Source: Dankookia rubra | Lineage (GTDB): Bacteria > Pseudomonadota > Alphaproteobacteria > Acetobacterales > Acetobacteraceae | Reading direction: 5' to 3' | Length of the DNA stretch: 64,000 nucleotides | Assembly: GCF_004355005.1 (NCBI RefSeq) | Contig: NZ_SMSJ01000021.1 | Coordinates: 1 to 64,000, forward strand | Program-made: the position numbers and the translations under genes | The notes under the pieces: model-generated | Told to the model about the DNA's origin: nothing | What the model saw: only the letters and a program-made list of their open reading frames with translations | Database searches by the model: none | In this document: positions 17,528 to 27,200 of the stretch, piece by piece | Layout: each line of letters opens with the position of its first letter | Position numbering within the stretch: the stretch's first letter is position 1

Positions 17528-17666
17528 GCCGGCCGGAGCGGGCGGCCGACGGACCACCGCCCGGGCGGATGGAGGCCGCTGGAGCTTTTGCCTGTGCGGC
17601 CATCGGAACGCCGGGCGGCCCGATTTGGGGTTTTCGGGCTTCTGCCCTTGCGGCCGTCGGGCCGCG

Positions 17667-19043
17667 TCAGCCGGCGCGGGTCGCCGCGCCCGGCAGGCGT
17701 CCGGGCGCCCCCTCCGGCAGCCGCGCCGCCAGCACCAGGCAGGGCGTCAGCACCAGGACCCAGGCCAGCCGCGCGGCGTAGCGGTTCTGCACCTCGGACA
17801 GGCCGCCAGTCAGCAGCGCATTTCCCATCGCCGCCAGCAACACCAGGGCGCAGAGGCCGGGGACCAGCGGGTCGCGCCGCCAGACCAGAATGCAGGCCAG
17901 CAACCCGGCGATGCCCAGCCAGGCAATCGGCACATGCAGCCGCTCGAAGGGCCGCACATCGGCCAGCAGCAGGCCGCGCTGCTGGCGCGAGTGGTCGAAG
18001 GCCTGGAGTTCGGCGGGGAAGAAGCGGGCGATCATCGGCCGCGGGCCGTCATCCTTGGGCCATGGCAGGATCGACTCGCCGGTCCGCAGCGCCGCGAATT
18101 GCGCAGCCCCATTGGCCAGGAGGTCGCGCAGGACCCCGGCCGGGTCATGCGCGATGGTGCCGCGGACGATGCGGCTGGCCTCGGCATTCCAGGCCCGGTG
18201 GCCGCCGATCGCGTCCCACATTGCCGGCCGGTCCCACAGGAATACGGTGCCGCCGGGCGGGATTTCCGCCAAGTGGTCGCAGAGCCGGTAGTGCTGCGCC
18301 GGGCAGGCCTCCTGCAGGTAGTCGAGCGCGGTGCCGTCGGCCAGCATCCGCGCCGCCAGGATGATGTTGCCGAAGGGCGAGATCGCAGGGATGCCGAGCC
18401 CGAAGAGATTGACAGCGAAGGCGATCGCCAGGGCCAGGACCGGTGCGGGCGCCATCCGCCGGAGGATCGCCAGCGCCGCCCGGCGGCCGCCGCGCGCCCA
18501 GCCGATGGCCCCGGCGGCGGCAACCATGCCGAGCGCCAGCGGCACGTGCGACTGGTGCGCCAGGATCGCCAGAAGCGCGACGGGCGGCAGCACCCAGCGA
18601 TGCCAGGGCACCGGCCTGCCGAAGGCCAGCAGCGCGAGCGAGAGCACCGCGATGCCGGTGAAGAAGTCGGCGGTCACCTGGCTGGCCAGCCAAGGCAGGC
18701 TGGTGAGGCCGGCCAGCGCGACAAAGGCGAGCAGCATCCCCCAGCGGCGGCGCAGGCCGGATTGCTCGAGCGCGATGACCACCACGGTCGCGGCGACCAG
18801 CCCCTGGGCCAGCACCGGCCCCCAGAGGGTCAGCCCGAGGTCGGTTCCCGAGAGGAAGGCGCTGTAGAAGGGCGGCGCGGTCCAGCCGATGAAGCGCAGC
18901 TTCACCTGCGCTATATAATTCCCGGTATCGTTGAAAACCAAAGGATAGCCGTTCCAGTAGGCCGGCCAACCCAGGATTAGTCCGCCCAGCAGGATGATCG
19001 GCAACAAGCGCGGCAATGTAGATGGGGTCCGATTGCCGAGCAT
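17667..19043 (-). CDS. Polytopic membrane protein, possibly GT-C-like
   Basis: A 458-residue protein with about ten hydrophobic segments and a large non-membrane region around residues 250-360 (ACPAQHYRLCDHLAEIPPGG...). The first loop carries YPLVFNDTGNYI, which resembles the acidic first loop of GT-C glycosyltransferases and mannosyltransferases, but I do not recognise the family. I chose the ATG at 19043 because it directly precedes the first membrane segment; a TTG 31 codons upstream adds only charged, unconvincing residues. The acyltransferase across the gap suggests envelope polysaccharide or lipid modification. Confidence 0.65.
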   Translation of the reverse strand: MLGNRTPSTLPRLLPIILLGGLILGWPAYWNGYPLVFNDTGNYIAQVKLRFIGWTAPPFYSAFLSGTDLGLTLWGPVLAQGLVAATVVVIALEQSGLRRRWGMLLAFVALAGLTSLPWLASQVTADFFTGIAVLSLALLAFGRPVPWHRWVLPPVALLAILAHQSHVPLALGMVAAAGAIGWARGGRRAALAILRRMAPAPVLALAIAFAVNLFGLGIPAISPFGNIILAARMLADGTALDYLQEACPAQHYRLCDHLAEIPPGGTVFLWDRPAMWDAIGGHRAWNAEASRIVRGTIAHDPAGVLRDLLANGAAQFAALRTGESILPWPKDDGPRPMIARFFPAELQAFDHSRQQRGLLLADVRPFERLHVPIAWLGIAGLLACILVWRRDPLVPGLCALVLLAAMGNALLTGGLSEVQNRYAARLAWVLVLTPCLVLAARLPEGAPGRLPGAATRAG

Positions 19044-19441
19044 GGGTGGGGTATTCTCCTGCTGGTCTTGACGGCGTGCCGGTTCTTTAGCTTCGGCATG
19101 GCCGGAAAACGGCGGAAACTCACCTGATTCAGCCAAACAGGCCAGTGCAACAATGCGGGAGCCTGGACCATCGCGGCGCGAAGCCGACGGCGGATACTAC
19201 CGGTGCAGGCAAGGGCCTGTCGGGGCTGTCGCGAGATCCCCCAGCCCAGCAGGCATCGCCGCACTTACTCGAAACGGCGGCAGCGGAACCAAAGCGGTCG
19301 CCATCGTGCCATTCGTTTGTTCGTTATTTAAAGATTTGGTCAGGCAGATCAGCCCTGAACGACATGCTCGTTGCTTTGTCATTCAACCAACCTGTTCGAT
19401 ATCGCTATGGTCACGCCTGCCGGTCGAAGAGCAGAGGCCAA
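19044..19441. other. Divergent intergenic region with lower G+C
   Basis: About 400 bp between the polytopic membrane protein and the acyltransferase. The part around 19310-19400 is clearly more A/T-rich than the window (GTTCGTTATTTAAAGATTTGG) and is the likely site of the acyltransferase promoter, with TTATTT/TATTTA as a possible -10. No gene recognised. Confidence 0.5.
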
Positions 19442-20590
19442 GTGAGAAAGCAGGTGAAAACGCAGCCCGCTCGGCCCGGCCCGCTCGCCCGCTGGTTCGA
19501 GCTCGGCGCCGCCGAGGTCGACCGATTGCTGCCGATGGAAGGCCTGCGCGGGCTTGCCGTGCTGCTGGTCTTCTTCGTCCACTACGGCGCGCAACTCGCC
19601 CATGCCTCCGGGTTGGCGCCGCCGGCCCTGGGCATGGCCCTGCAGACGCTGGGGCATGCCGGGGTGGATCTGTTCTTCGTGCTCAGCGGCTACCTGATCT
19701 ACCGGATGCTGCTGGGCCGGGCGCGGCCCTACCTGCCTTTCCTCGCGCGGCGGGTGCAGCGGCTCTACCCGGCCTTCCTCGTGGTGCTGGCGCTGCAGCT
19801 CGGCATCGCGCTGGCCTCGGTCTCGGGCGGCGGGCTGCCGCCGGGTGCCGGGGACCGCGCCTGGCTGCTGCTGGCCAACCTGCTGCTGCTGCCGGGCCTC
19901 TTCACCATCACGCCGATCGTCATCGTCGCCTGGTCGCTGAGCTATGAGATGGCCTTCTACCTGGCCATGCCGCCGCTGGTCGCGGCGCTGCAGCTGCGGC
20001 GCTGGCCGGCGGCGGCGCGGGTGGCGGCGATGCTCGCCGCGGTCGGGCTGATGCTGGCGACCGACTGGGCGCATGGCCGGATGGGCATGTTCGCCGCCGG
20101 CATGCTGCTGGTGGAGACGATGCCGTTGCTCGCCGCCCTGGCGCGCCGCGGTCCCTGGCTGGACCTGGCGGCCGGCGCCGCGGTCCTGCTCTGCGGCGGG
20201 CTGCTCCTGGCCGGGCCGGGCGGGCAGGCCAATTTCCTCGGCCTCTTCCTTGCCGGCTTCCTGCTGCCGGCCGCGGCCTTCGCCGGCGCCGGGCCGGTGG
20301 CGCGGGGCCTTGCCTGGCGGCCGCTGCGCTGGCTCGGCAACATGAGCTATTCCTACTACCTCGTGCATGGCCTGGTGCTGGAGGTGGTGTTCCATGCCCT
20401 GAAGCTGGCCGGGCCGGGCCTCGCCGGGCTCGGGGGAGCCGCCTGGTGGGTGCTGCTGGCGCCGGCCTTCCTGGCCACGCTGGTGGGATCGGCGGCGCTG
20501 TTCCTGGCGGTGGAGCGGCCCTTCTCGATCCTGCCGGCTGGGGCGGCGAGGCGTCCGGCACCGGCGGCGGGGCTGGCGGCGGCGGAATAG
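19442..20590 (+). CDS. Acyltransferase family 3 membrane protein
   Basis: A 382-residue integral membrane acyltransferase (OafA/NodX/ExoZ-like) expected to O-acylate an envelope sugar or lipid. The first segment holds the motif MEGLRGLAVLLVFFVHYGAQ with the essential His, followed by GVDLFFVLSGYLIYRML, then RRVQRLYPAFL, and about ten membrane segments with a terminal EAVFHAL-like region before VERPFSILP. The GTG at 19442 follows AGAGGCCAA and fits the family's N terminus. An alternative GTG lies four codons on, and the frame is open much further upstream, so the start is uncertain. Confidence 0.83.
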   Translation: MRKQVKTQPARPGPLARWFELGAAEVDRLLPMEGLRGLAVLLVFFVHYGAQLAHASGLAPPALGMALQTLGHAGVDLFFVLSGYLIYRMLLGRARPYLPFLARRVQRLYPAFLVVLALQLGIALASVSGGGLPPGAGDRAWLLLANLLLLPGLFTITPIVIVAWSLSYEMAFYLAMPPLVAALQLRRWPAAARVAAMLAAVGLMLATDWAHGRMGMFAAGMLLVETMPLLAALARRGPWLDLAAGAAVLLCGGLLLAGPGGQANFLGLFLAGFLLPAAAFAGAGPVARGLAWRPLRWLGNMSYSYYLVHGLVLEVVFHALKLAGPGLAGLGGAAWWVLLAPAFLATLVGSAALFLAVERPFSILPAGAARRPAPAAGLAAAE

Positions 20591-20645
20591 CCAAGGCGGC
20601 ACGCCGCTTGCCTGGACCGGGTGAAACACCAGCCCGGGACGTCCC

Positions 20646-22271
20646 ATGACCCTTTCGCGTCGCGCCGTGCTAGGCGCCACCGGCCTCGCCACGCTGCCGG
20701 GCATGCCTGCGCCTTGGGCAGGCAGCCCAGCCGCCGCGCAAGCGGAACGGGTGCTGCGCTACGGCATCTCCATGGCCGACATCCCGCAGACCACGGGCCA
20801 GCCGGATCGCGGCGCCGGCGCCTACCAGTTCACCGGCCATACGCTGTACGACCCGCTGGTCGCCTGGGAGATGGACGTCGCGGACCGGCCGGGCAAGCTG
20901 GTCCCCGGCTTGGCCACGAACTGGGAGGCCGACCCGGCGGACCGCAGGAAGTGGGTCTTCAGGCTTCGCCCAGGCGTGAAGTTCCATGACGGCTCCGACT
21001 TCGACGCCGAGGCGGTGGTCTGGAACCTCGAGAAGGTCCTGAACCCGCAGGCGCCGCATTTCGACAACCGCCAGGCCGCCCAGGTGCGGCCGCGGCTGCC
21101 CTCGGTCGCCGCCTGGCGCAAGCTCGACGCCATGACGGTCGAGGTCACCACCAGGACGGTCGACAGCATCTTCCCCTACCAGATGCTCTGGTTCCTGATC
21201 TCCTCCCCGGCGCAGTACGAGAAGCTCGGCCGGTCCTGGGAACGCTTCGCGCAGGAGCCCTCCGGCACCGGCCCCTTCCGCGCCGGCAGGCTGGTGCCGC
21301 GGGCCAGCCTCGAGCTGCTGAAGAACGCCGCCTACTGGGACCCGAAGCGCGTGCCGAAGGCGGACCGCATCCTGCTGGTGGTGGCGCCCGACGCGGTGAC
21401 GCGCACCAATGCCCTGCTGACCGGCCAGGTCGATTTCATCGAGACGCCGGCGCCCGACCTGGTGCCGCGCCTCAAGCAGTCCGGCATGCGGATCGTCGAG
21501 AACGTCACGCCGCATGTCTGGAACTACCATCTCAGCCTGCTGGAAGGCTCGCCCTGGCGCGACCTGCGGCTGCGGAAGGCGGCCAACCTGGCGATCAACC
21601 GCGACGACGTGGTCGGGCTGATGAACGGCCTGGCCAAGCCGGCGACGGGCGTGGTCGACCCCTCCTCCCCCTGGTACGGCAAGCCGCAGTTCCAGGTGAA
21701 GTACGACCCGGACGCGGCGCGGAAGCTGCTGGCCGAGGCCGGCGTCTCGAAGGGCAGCCCGCTGCGCACGAAGTTCCTGGTGGCGACCGGCGGCAGCGGC
21801 CAGATGCTGTCAATGCCGATGAACGAGTACATCCAGTCGGCCTGGCGCGAGGTGGGGATCGAGGTCGAGTTCCAGGCGGTGGAGCTGGAAGTCCTCTATA
21901 CCTGCTGGCGCCAGGGCGCGGCCGGGGAGATCGCCCGGGCGGGCAGCATCACCGCCAACAACGTCGCCTATGTCACCTCGGACCCGCTCTACGCGCTGGT
22001 CCGCTTCTTCCACTCAAAGCAGGTCTCGCCGACCGGGGTGAACTGGAGCCACTACAGCGACCCCGAGACCGACGCGCTGATCGACACCGCGGCGAAAACC
22101 TTCGACGGCGCCGAGGTCGATCGCCTGATGGCCAGGGTGCACGAGCGGGTGGTGGACCAGGCGCTGCTGGTCTTCGTGGTGCACGACACCAACCCCCATG
22201 TCATGGGCCGCGCGGTGCGCGGCTATGTCCAGGCGCAGCATTGGTTCCAGGACCTGACGACCCTCGCCTGA
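20646..22271 (+). CDS. ABC-type peptide/nickel substrate-binding protein (SBP_bac_5)
   Basis: A 541-residue periplasmic binding protein of the DppA/OppA family. It starts with a Tat-like SRRAVLGATGLATLPG signal. Family signatures include DPLVAWEMD, NWEADPADRRKWVFRLRPG, VKFHDGSDFDAEAVVWNLE and the later LRKAANLAINRDDVV. The C-terminal VVDQALLVFVVHDTNPHVM is near-identical in pattern to the second family member at 33.5 kb, which has the same length, so the two are paralogues. No dppBCDF-type permease is adjacent. Confidence 0.9.
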   Translation: MTLSRRAVLGATGLATLPGMPAPWAGSPAAAQAERVLRYGISMADIPQTTGQPDRGAGAYQFTGHTLYDPLVAWEMDVADRPGKLVPGLATNWEADPADRRKWVFRLRPGVKFHDGSDFDAEAVVWNLEKVLNPQAPHFDNRQAAQVRPRLPSVAAWRKLDAMTVEVTTRTVDSIFPYQMLWFLISSPAQYEKLGRSWERFAQEPSGTGPFRAGRLVPRASLELLKNAAYWDPKRVPKADRILLVVAPDAVTRTNALLTGQVDFIETPAPDLVPRLKQSGMRIVENVTPHVWNYHLSLLEGSPWRDLRLRKAANLAINRDDVVGLMNGLAKPATGVVDPSSPWYGKPQFQVKYDPDAARKLLAEAGVSKGSPLRTKFLVATGGSGQMLSMPMNEYIQSAWREVGIEVEFQAVELEVLYTCWRQGAAGEIARAGSITANNVAYVTSDPLYALVRFFHSKQVSPTGVNWSHYSDPETDALIDTAAKTFDGAEVDRLMARVHERVVDQALLVFVVHDTNPHVMGRAVRGYVQAQHWFQDLTTLA

Positions 22272-22301
22272 GGGCCGCCCGGCAGCAACCGGCGGCGGGG
22301 C

Positions 22302-22613
22302 TCAGCCCGCCGGCTCGCTGACCTGCATCACCGGCCTGCCGTCGGTGAAGTTCGGGATGTCGCCGAAGATCTCGGCGCCATGCGCCTCGACCGCCCGGCC
22401 GAGCGCCTCGGTGCTGTCCCAGGCCAGCAGCGCGGTGATGCGCATCGGCGCCGGGCCGCCATCCGGCGTGCCGAGGCCGCGCAGCACCTGCACGGATTGC
22501 AGCCCCATGCCCGACCAGCGCTGCTTCACCATCGGGATGTGGGTCTGCAGGTAGTAGGCCTCGTCGAACCGGGTGGCCGGGTCGTTCGGGTAGGAGACGC
22601 TGACGACGATCAT
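22302..22613 (-). CDS. EthD-family protein
   Basis: A 103-residue dimeric alpha-beta barrel protein. It has the EthD pattern VSVSYPNDPATRFDEAYYLQTHIPMVKQRW and a final DIPNFTDGRPVMQVSE. EthD proteins were first seen in ethyl tert-butyl ether degradation, but most members are of unknown role. Convergent with the binding-protein gene, 30 bp apart. Confidence 0.85.
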   Translation of the reverse strand: MIVVSVSYPNDPATRFDEAYYLQTHIPMVKQRWSGMGLQSVQVLRGLGTPDGGPAPMRITALLAWDSTEALGRAVEAHGAEIFGDIPNFTDGRPVMQVSEPAG

Positions 22614-22812
22614 GGATGTCCCTCCGCTGGCACGTTGCGGGATAGGCTAACGAAGTTCGGGGGCTGGCGGAACGCCGAGCCTGCCCCGGCCGCCCGCGCG
22701 ATTGCGTGCACGCGCTCGGCAGATGATTAGCTTGCCTATGTCGCACCAAGCCGTGCCACGCTGGCGCCGGGGCCGCGCCAGGGGGCGGCCCCGACCTGGG
22801 GAGGACAACCGA

Positions 22813-23928
22813 ATGACCGATCACTCCGACGCCGCGGCGCGCGGCGCCCAACCCTCGCGCCGTGCGGTGCTCGGCGGCCTCGCCGGCGCGCTGGCCGCCG
22901 GTGCCGCGATCCCGGCGGATGCCCAGCAGCGCGACTTCGGCCGCGGGGGCGCGCCCACCCGCTACCCCGATGCCGACATCGTCGCGCTGGACAAGAAGCG
23001 CTTCACCGCGCCGCTCGGCAACAGCACCATCCGCCGCCTCTACACCGGGCTCGGCTGGGCCGAGGGCCCGGCCTGGCACGCCACCGGGCGCTTCTGGGTC
23101 TGGTCGGACATCCCGAACGACGAATGCCTGCGGATGAACGAGGAGGACCATTCGGTCCATCGCCGCTTCCGCAACCCCTCGGGCTTCTCGAACGGCAATA
23201 CCTTCGACCGCGAGGGACGGCAGATCGCCTGCCGCCACTTTCACCGCGACGTGGTGCGCTACGAGCCGGACGGCAAGCTGACCGTGCTGGCGGCGCGCGG
23301 CCCGGACGGCGCCTTCAACGCGCCGAACGACGCCGTTGTGAACCCGGCCGACGGCGCGATCTGGTTCACCGATCCAGGCTACGGCGCGCTGATGAACTAC
23401 GAGGGCAACCGGGTGCCGGAGGCCGCCAGCAGCCCCCGCCCCTTCATCAAGGAGGCGGTCTACCGGATCGATGCGCAGTCCGGCCAGGTCACCAAGGTGA
23501 CCGACCAGCCCTTCAAGCCGAACGGGCTCTGCTTCTCGCCCGACTACAAGAAGCTCTATGTCGCCGACAGCGGCACGAGCCACTATCCGGACGCCAAGAA
23601 CGTCATCTGGGCTTTCGACGTGGACGGCCAGAAGCTCGGCACCGGCAAGCCGCAGTTCAACATGGAGATGGACGGGAAGTCCGGCTTCGGCGACGGCGTG
23701 CGTTGCGACGAAGCGGGCAACCTTTGGGTCGGTGCCGGCTGGGTGGGCGCGGGCTATGACGGGGTGCATGTCTTCGCCCCCGACGGCGCCCGCATCGGGC
23801 TGATCAAGCTGCCGGAGATCTGCGCCAACCTCTGCTTCGGCGGCACCCGGCGCAACCAGCTGCTGATGACGGCGAGCCAGTCGATCTACCTGCTGCCGGT
23901 CGAGACCCGCGGCGCGCATTTCTGCTGA
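22813..23928 (+). CDS. SMP-30/gluconolactonase-family protein, exported
   Basis: A 371-residue six-bladed beta-propeller lactonase-type protein. A Tat signal SRRAVLGGLAGALAAG ends near DAQQ (about residue 38), so it is periplasmic. Family motifs include LGWAEGPAWH, FSNGNTFDREGRQ, NAPNDAVVNPADGAIWFTDPGYG, and FKPNGLCFSPDYKKLYVADSG with the metal-binding Asn/Asp. It probably hydrolyses a sugar lactone. The ATG at 22813 follows GGGGAGGACAACCGA. Confidence 0.88.
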   Translation: MTDHSDAAARGAQPSRRAVLGGLAGALAAGAAIPADAQQRDFGRGGAPTRYPDADIVALDKKRFTAPLGNSTIRRLYTGLGWAEGPAWHATGRFWVWSDIPNDECLRMNEEDHSVHRRFRNPSGFSNGNTFDREGRQIACRHFHRDVVRYEPDGKLTVLAARGPDGAFNAPNDAVVNPADGAIWFTDPGYGALMNYEGNRVPEAASSPRPFIKEAVYRIDAQSGQVTKVTDQPFKPNGLCFSPDYKKLYVADSGTSHYPDAKNVIWAFDVDGQKLGTGKPQFNMEMDGKSGFGDGVRCDEAGNLWVGAGWVGAGYDGVHVFAPDGARIGLIKLPEICANLCFGGTRRNQLLMTASQSIYLLPVETRGAHFC

Positions 23929-23943
23929 CCGTCGGCGCGGAGC

Positions 23944-24012
23944 GCGGACGGGCGTGCAGGCCCGGGCGCGCTGTTCCGCGGATCGCGGACGGGTGCGCAA
24001 GCCTGGATGCGC
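23944..24012. repeat. Two imperfect 28-bp direct repeats
   Basis: Copies at 23944-23971 and 23985-24012 share 22 of 28 bases, and the six differences are all transitions. They lie between the convergent SMP-30 and cyclase genes. A perfect 12-bp palindrome CGCGGATCCGCG (24010-24021) ends the second copy and may serve as a terminator stem. Confidence 0.6.
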
Positions 24013-24207
24013 GGATCCGCGTCCCGGCCTGAACTCGGGCCGGCGCTGTGGCCCGGACCGCGGGAGGGCGTGAGCGCCCAAACGCGCGAATCTGCCCTGA
24101 AGACGATGACCTACAGCGATGCGGCGTTCACCTTTGAACGCAGACCGCCGTAGGTCGCGGCGGCGCCGCGTCCAACTCCGGACGCCGGCCGCCGTCGCCC
24201 GGCCGGT

Positions 24208-27200
24208 TCAATGCAGCGTCGGCTCCGGCCCGACCGCGGGCGGCGACCACACCGCCGCCGCCGCGGACGCGGGCGGCGGCACGCGCAGCAGCCTGGCCAG
24301 CCACTCCAGTGCCTCGGCCTCCGCCGCGCGCAGCCCGATCCGCGCGGCGAGGATCGCCGCGGCCCGCAATTGGGCCGCGGCCTCGGAGGCCTGCCCAGCC
24401 AGGACCAGCGCGCGGGCGAGCGCCAGCTGGGCCTGCACCTGGGTCGGCCGGAAGCCGAGCGCCGCGGCTTCCTCGGTGGTGCGGCGGGCAAGGTCGCAGG
24501 CCCCGATGATGTCGCGCTGCGGCCCTTCCGCCATGGCTCGCGCCAGGGCCGGGTTGCAGAGCAGCCGCTTGCCGCGATGGCCGTTGCGGTCGGCCCGCTC
24601 GCAGCCCGCGAGCAGCAGGTCCGCGGCGTCGGTGAAGCGGCCGGCCCGGACATAGGCACGGCCGAGCACATAGGCCATGTAGGGCACGTGGTAGTCGAGG
24701 CCATCGGCCCGGGCGCCGCGCAGCGCGCGCTCCAGCAGGTCGATCGAGGCGGTGACCCGGCCGTCCTGCAGCAGCAGGTCGCCCTCGTACATGCTGACCA
24801 GCAGCCGGTCGAAGGCCTGGCCATGCCGGCCGGCGATGCCGCGGGCCTCCTCGATCGCCAGGAACCCGGCGTCGACCGCGCCGGTCTCGCCGCGGAACTG
24901 CGCCAGGAAGCAGAAATGCACCACGGCCGGCAGCACGAAGGTGGCGGCGCTGCGGCGCTGCCCGGCCTCGCTCCGCGCATGCGGCAGGGTCTGCTCCAGC
25001 ACCCGCAGCCCCTCGGCCAGGTCGCCGGCATACCACATCGCCTGCCCCAGCCCGAAGGCGGCGCTGACGATGCCGACGGGATCCACGGCGGCCAGCATGA
25101 TGTCGAGCGCCTGGCGGCTGAGCTCCTTGGCGCGCGCCAGGTCGCCGCCATGCGCCAGCGCGGTCGAGCGGTTGATGTAGACGCGGGCGAGCGTCAGCGC
25201 ATCGCCGGCCTGCCCGGCCAGCACGTCGGCCTCGTGCAGGTAGTCCTGCACCCGGGCGAGGTCGTTGGCGGCGCCGAGCACGAAGCGAAGCCGCAGCCGC
25301 ACGTCGATCCCGAGCCCGACCCGCTCGGCGGTCACCGGCTGCTTCTGCAGCGCGGCGAGGACGGCTTCCAGGTGGACCCGCGCCTCGGTCCAGGCCGAAC
25401 GCCGGGTGGCGCGCTCGCCCGCCTCCATCGAGTAGCGCACCGCCTCCGGCCATGCCTCGGCGGCGATGGCATGGCGGGCCAGGTCCTCGATGCTCGCCTC
25501 GTCCGGCGTGGTCTCGAGCACGCGCAGGATGCGCGCATGCAGCCCGCGGCGGTCGCTCCGCAGCAGGCTGTCATGCGCCATCGCCTGGATCAGCACATGG
25601 GAGAAGCGGTAGCGCGGCCCGGTCGGCAGGCCGAGCTCCGCCAGGAAGCCGCCGATGCCGAGCACCTCGATCCCGCGCGCCAGCACCGCGGCCGGAACAT
25701 CGAGGATGGCGCCGAGCAGGGCCGGCGCGAATTGCCGGCCGACCACCGCGGCGACCTGCAGGATCCGCCGGTGCACCGGCAGCAGGCGGTCGATACGGGA
25801 GGCGACGATGGCCTGGACCGAGCCGGGAATCTCGAGATCGGCGGGCGGCGGCGCGCCTTCCGCGAGCACCCCGGTCTCGTGCAGGGCGCGGGCGAATTCC
25901 TCGAGGAAGAAGGGCGTCCCGCCGGCGCGGGCGACGATCTGCGCGCGCAGCGGCGCCAGCGCCGCCCCGGGGCCGATCAGCTCGCATAGCATCGCCTCGG
26001 CCTGGTCGTCGCTCAGCGTCCAGAGCTCGATCTCGGCGCGCGGCGCGGCCGGGTCGGCGGACCAGCCGGGCCGCCGCTCCGGCCGGGTGGTCAGCAGCAG
26101 CAGGACGGGGTGCCGCTGCAGCCCGTCGAGCAACTCCTCCACCAGCTCGACGCTCGAGGCGTCGAGCCAGTGGTAGTCCTCGATGACGATGACCAGCGGC
26201 TGCCGCGCGGCCTGGCGCCGCAGCACGCCGACCAGCGCGGCCAGCAGCTGGCGGCGGCGCTGGGAAGGATCGGTCGGGTCGAGGTCGGGCCCGCCGGCAT
26301 CGCTGTCGAGGTATCGCAGCAGCGGCGCGCCATCGATCGCTGCATCCGGCATCAGCGCGGCGAGCCGGGCCGGCAGCCGGGCGGCGATCTCCGCCACCGG
26401 GTCGCCCGGCGCGCAGCCGACGATCTCGCGCAGCAACGCGGTGACGAGGAGGTAGGGCACCGCGAGGGAGTGGACGGTGGTCTCGACCCGCATCACCCGC
26501 CAGCCGGCCAGAACCGGGGCGCCGAGGAAATCATGCACCAGGCGCGACTTGCCCATGCCGGCATCGGCGACCAGCGCGACCGCCTGCGCCGCCGCCTGCT
26601 CCCCGCCCCCCGCCGCCCGCCGCAGCGCCTGGCCGAGCAGCGCGAGTTCCTGCTGCCGGCCGACCAGCGTGGTCAGTGCCCGGCTGCCGGAGCGGACCAG
26701 CCAGGAGGAACGGTTCGCCACGCCGAGCAGGCGGTAGAGCCCGAGCGGCTCGGCCAGGCCGCGCAGCGGCACCTTGCCGAGCGGCACGAGCTGGGCGGAG
26801 CCGGCGACCAGCACCGCGGTCTGCTGCGCCAGCAGGGCGGTGTTCGGCTCGGCCTGGTGTTCGATGCGGGAGGCGATGTGCGCGGTCAGCCCCCAGACGC
26901 CCATCCCCTCGGCATCGCCGTCCTGCCTGCCCGGCCGCAGGATCACCGGCCCGCTGCAGATGCCGATGCGGACCGGCAGCGCCCGGCCGCCGACATCGCG
27001 TGCACCCTCGATGATCGCCAGTGCGGCGAAGCAGGCGCGCACCGCATGGTCCTCGGCGGCGACCGGCGCGCCGAACATGGCCATCAGCCCGTCACCCATC
27101 CGCACTGCCACGGTGCCACCGCAGCGCGCCACCGCCTCGGCCATCATGTCGAGCGCGAGGCCGAGCGAGACGCTCGCATCCTCGGCGTCCATCGCGGCGA

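Noticed and set aside
22201-24081. A 626-codon minus-strand frame under the SMP-30 and EthD genes
   Set aside because: It is antisense to the SMP-30 gene, which has a Tat signal and all family motifs; the EthD gene uses another frame.
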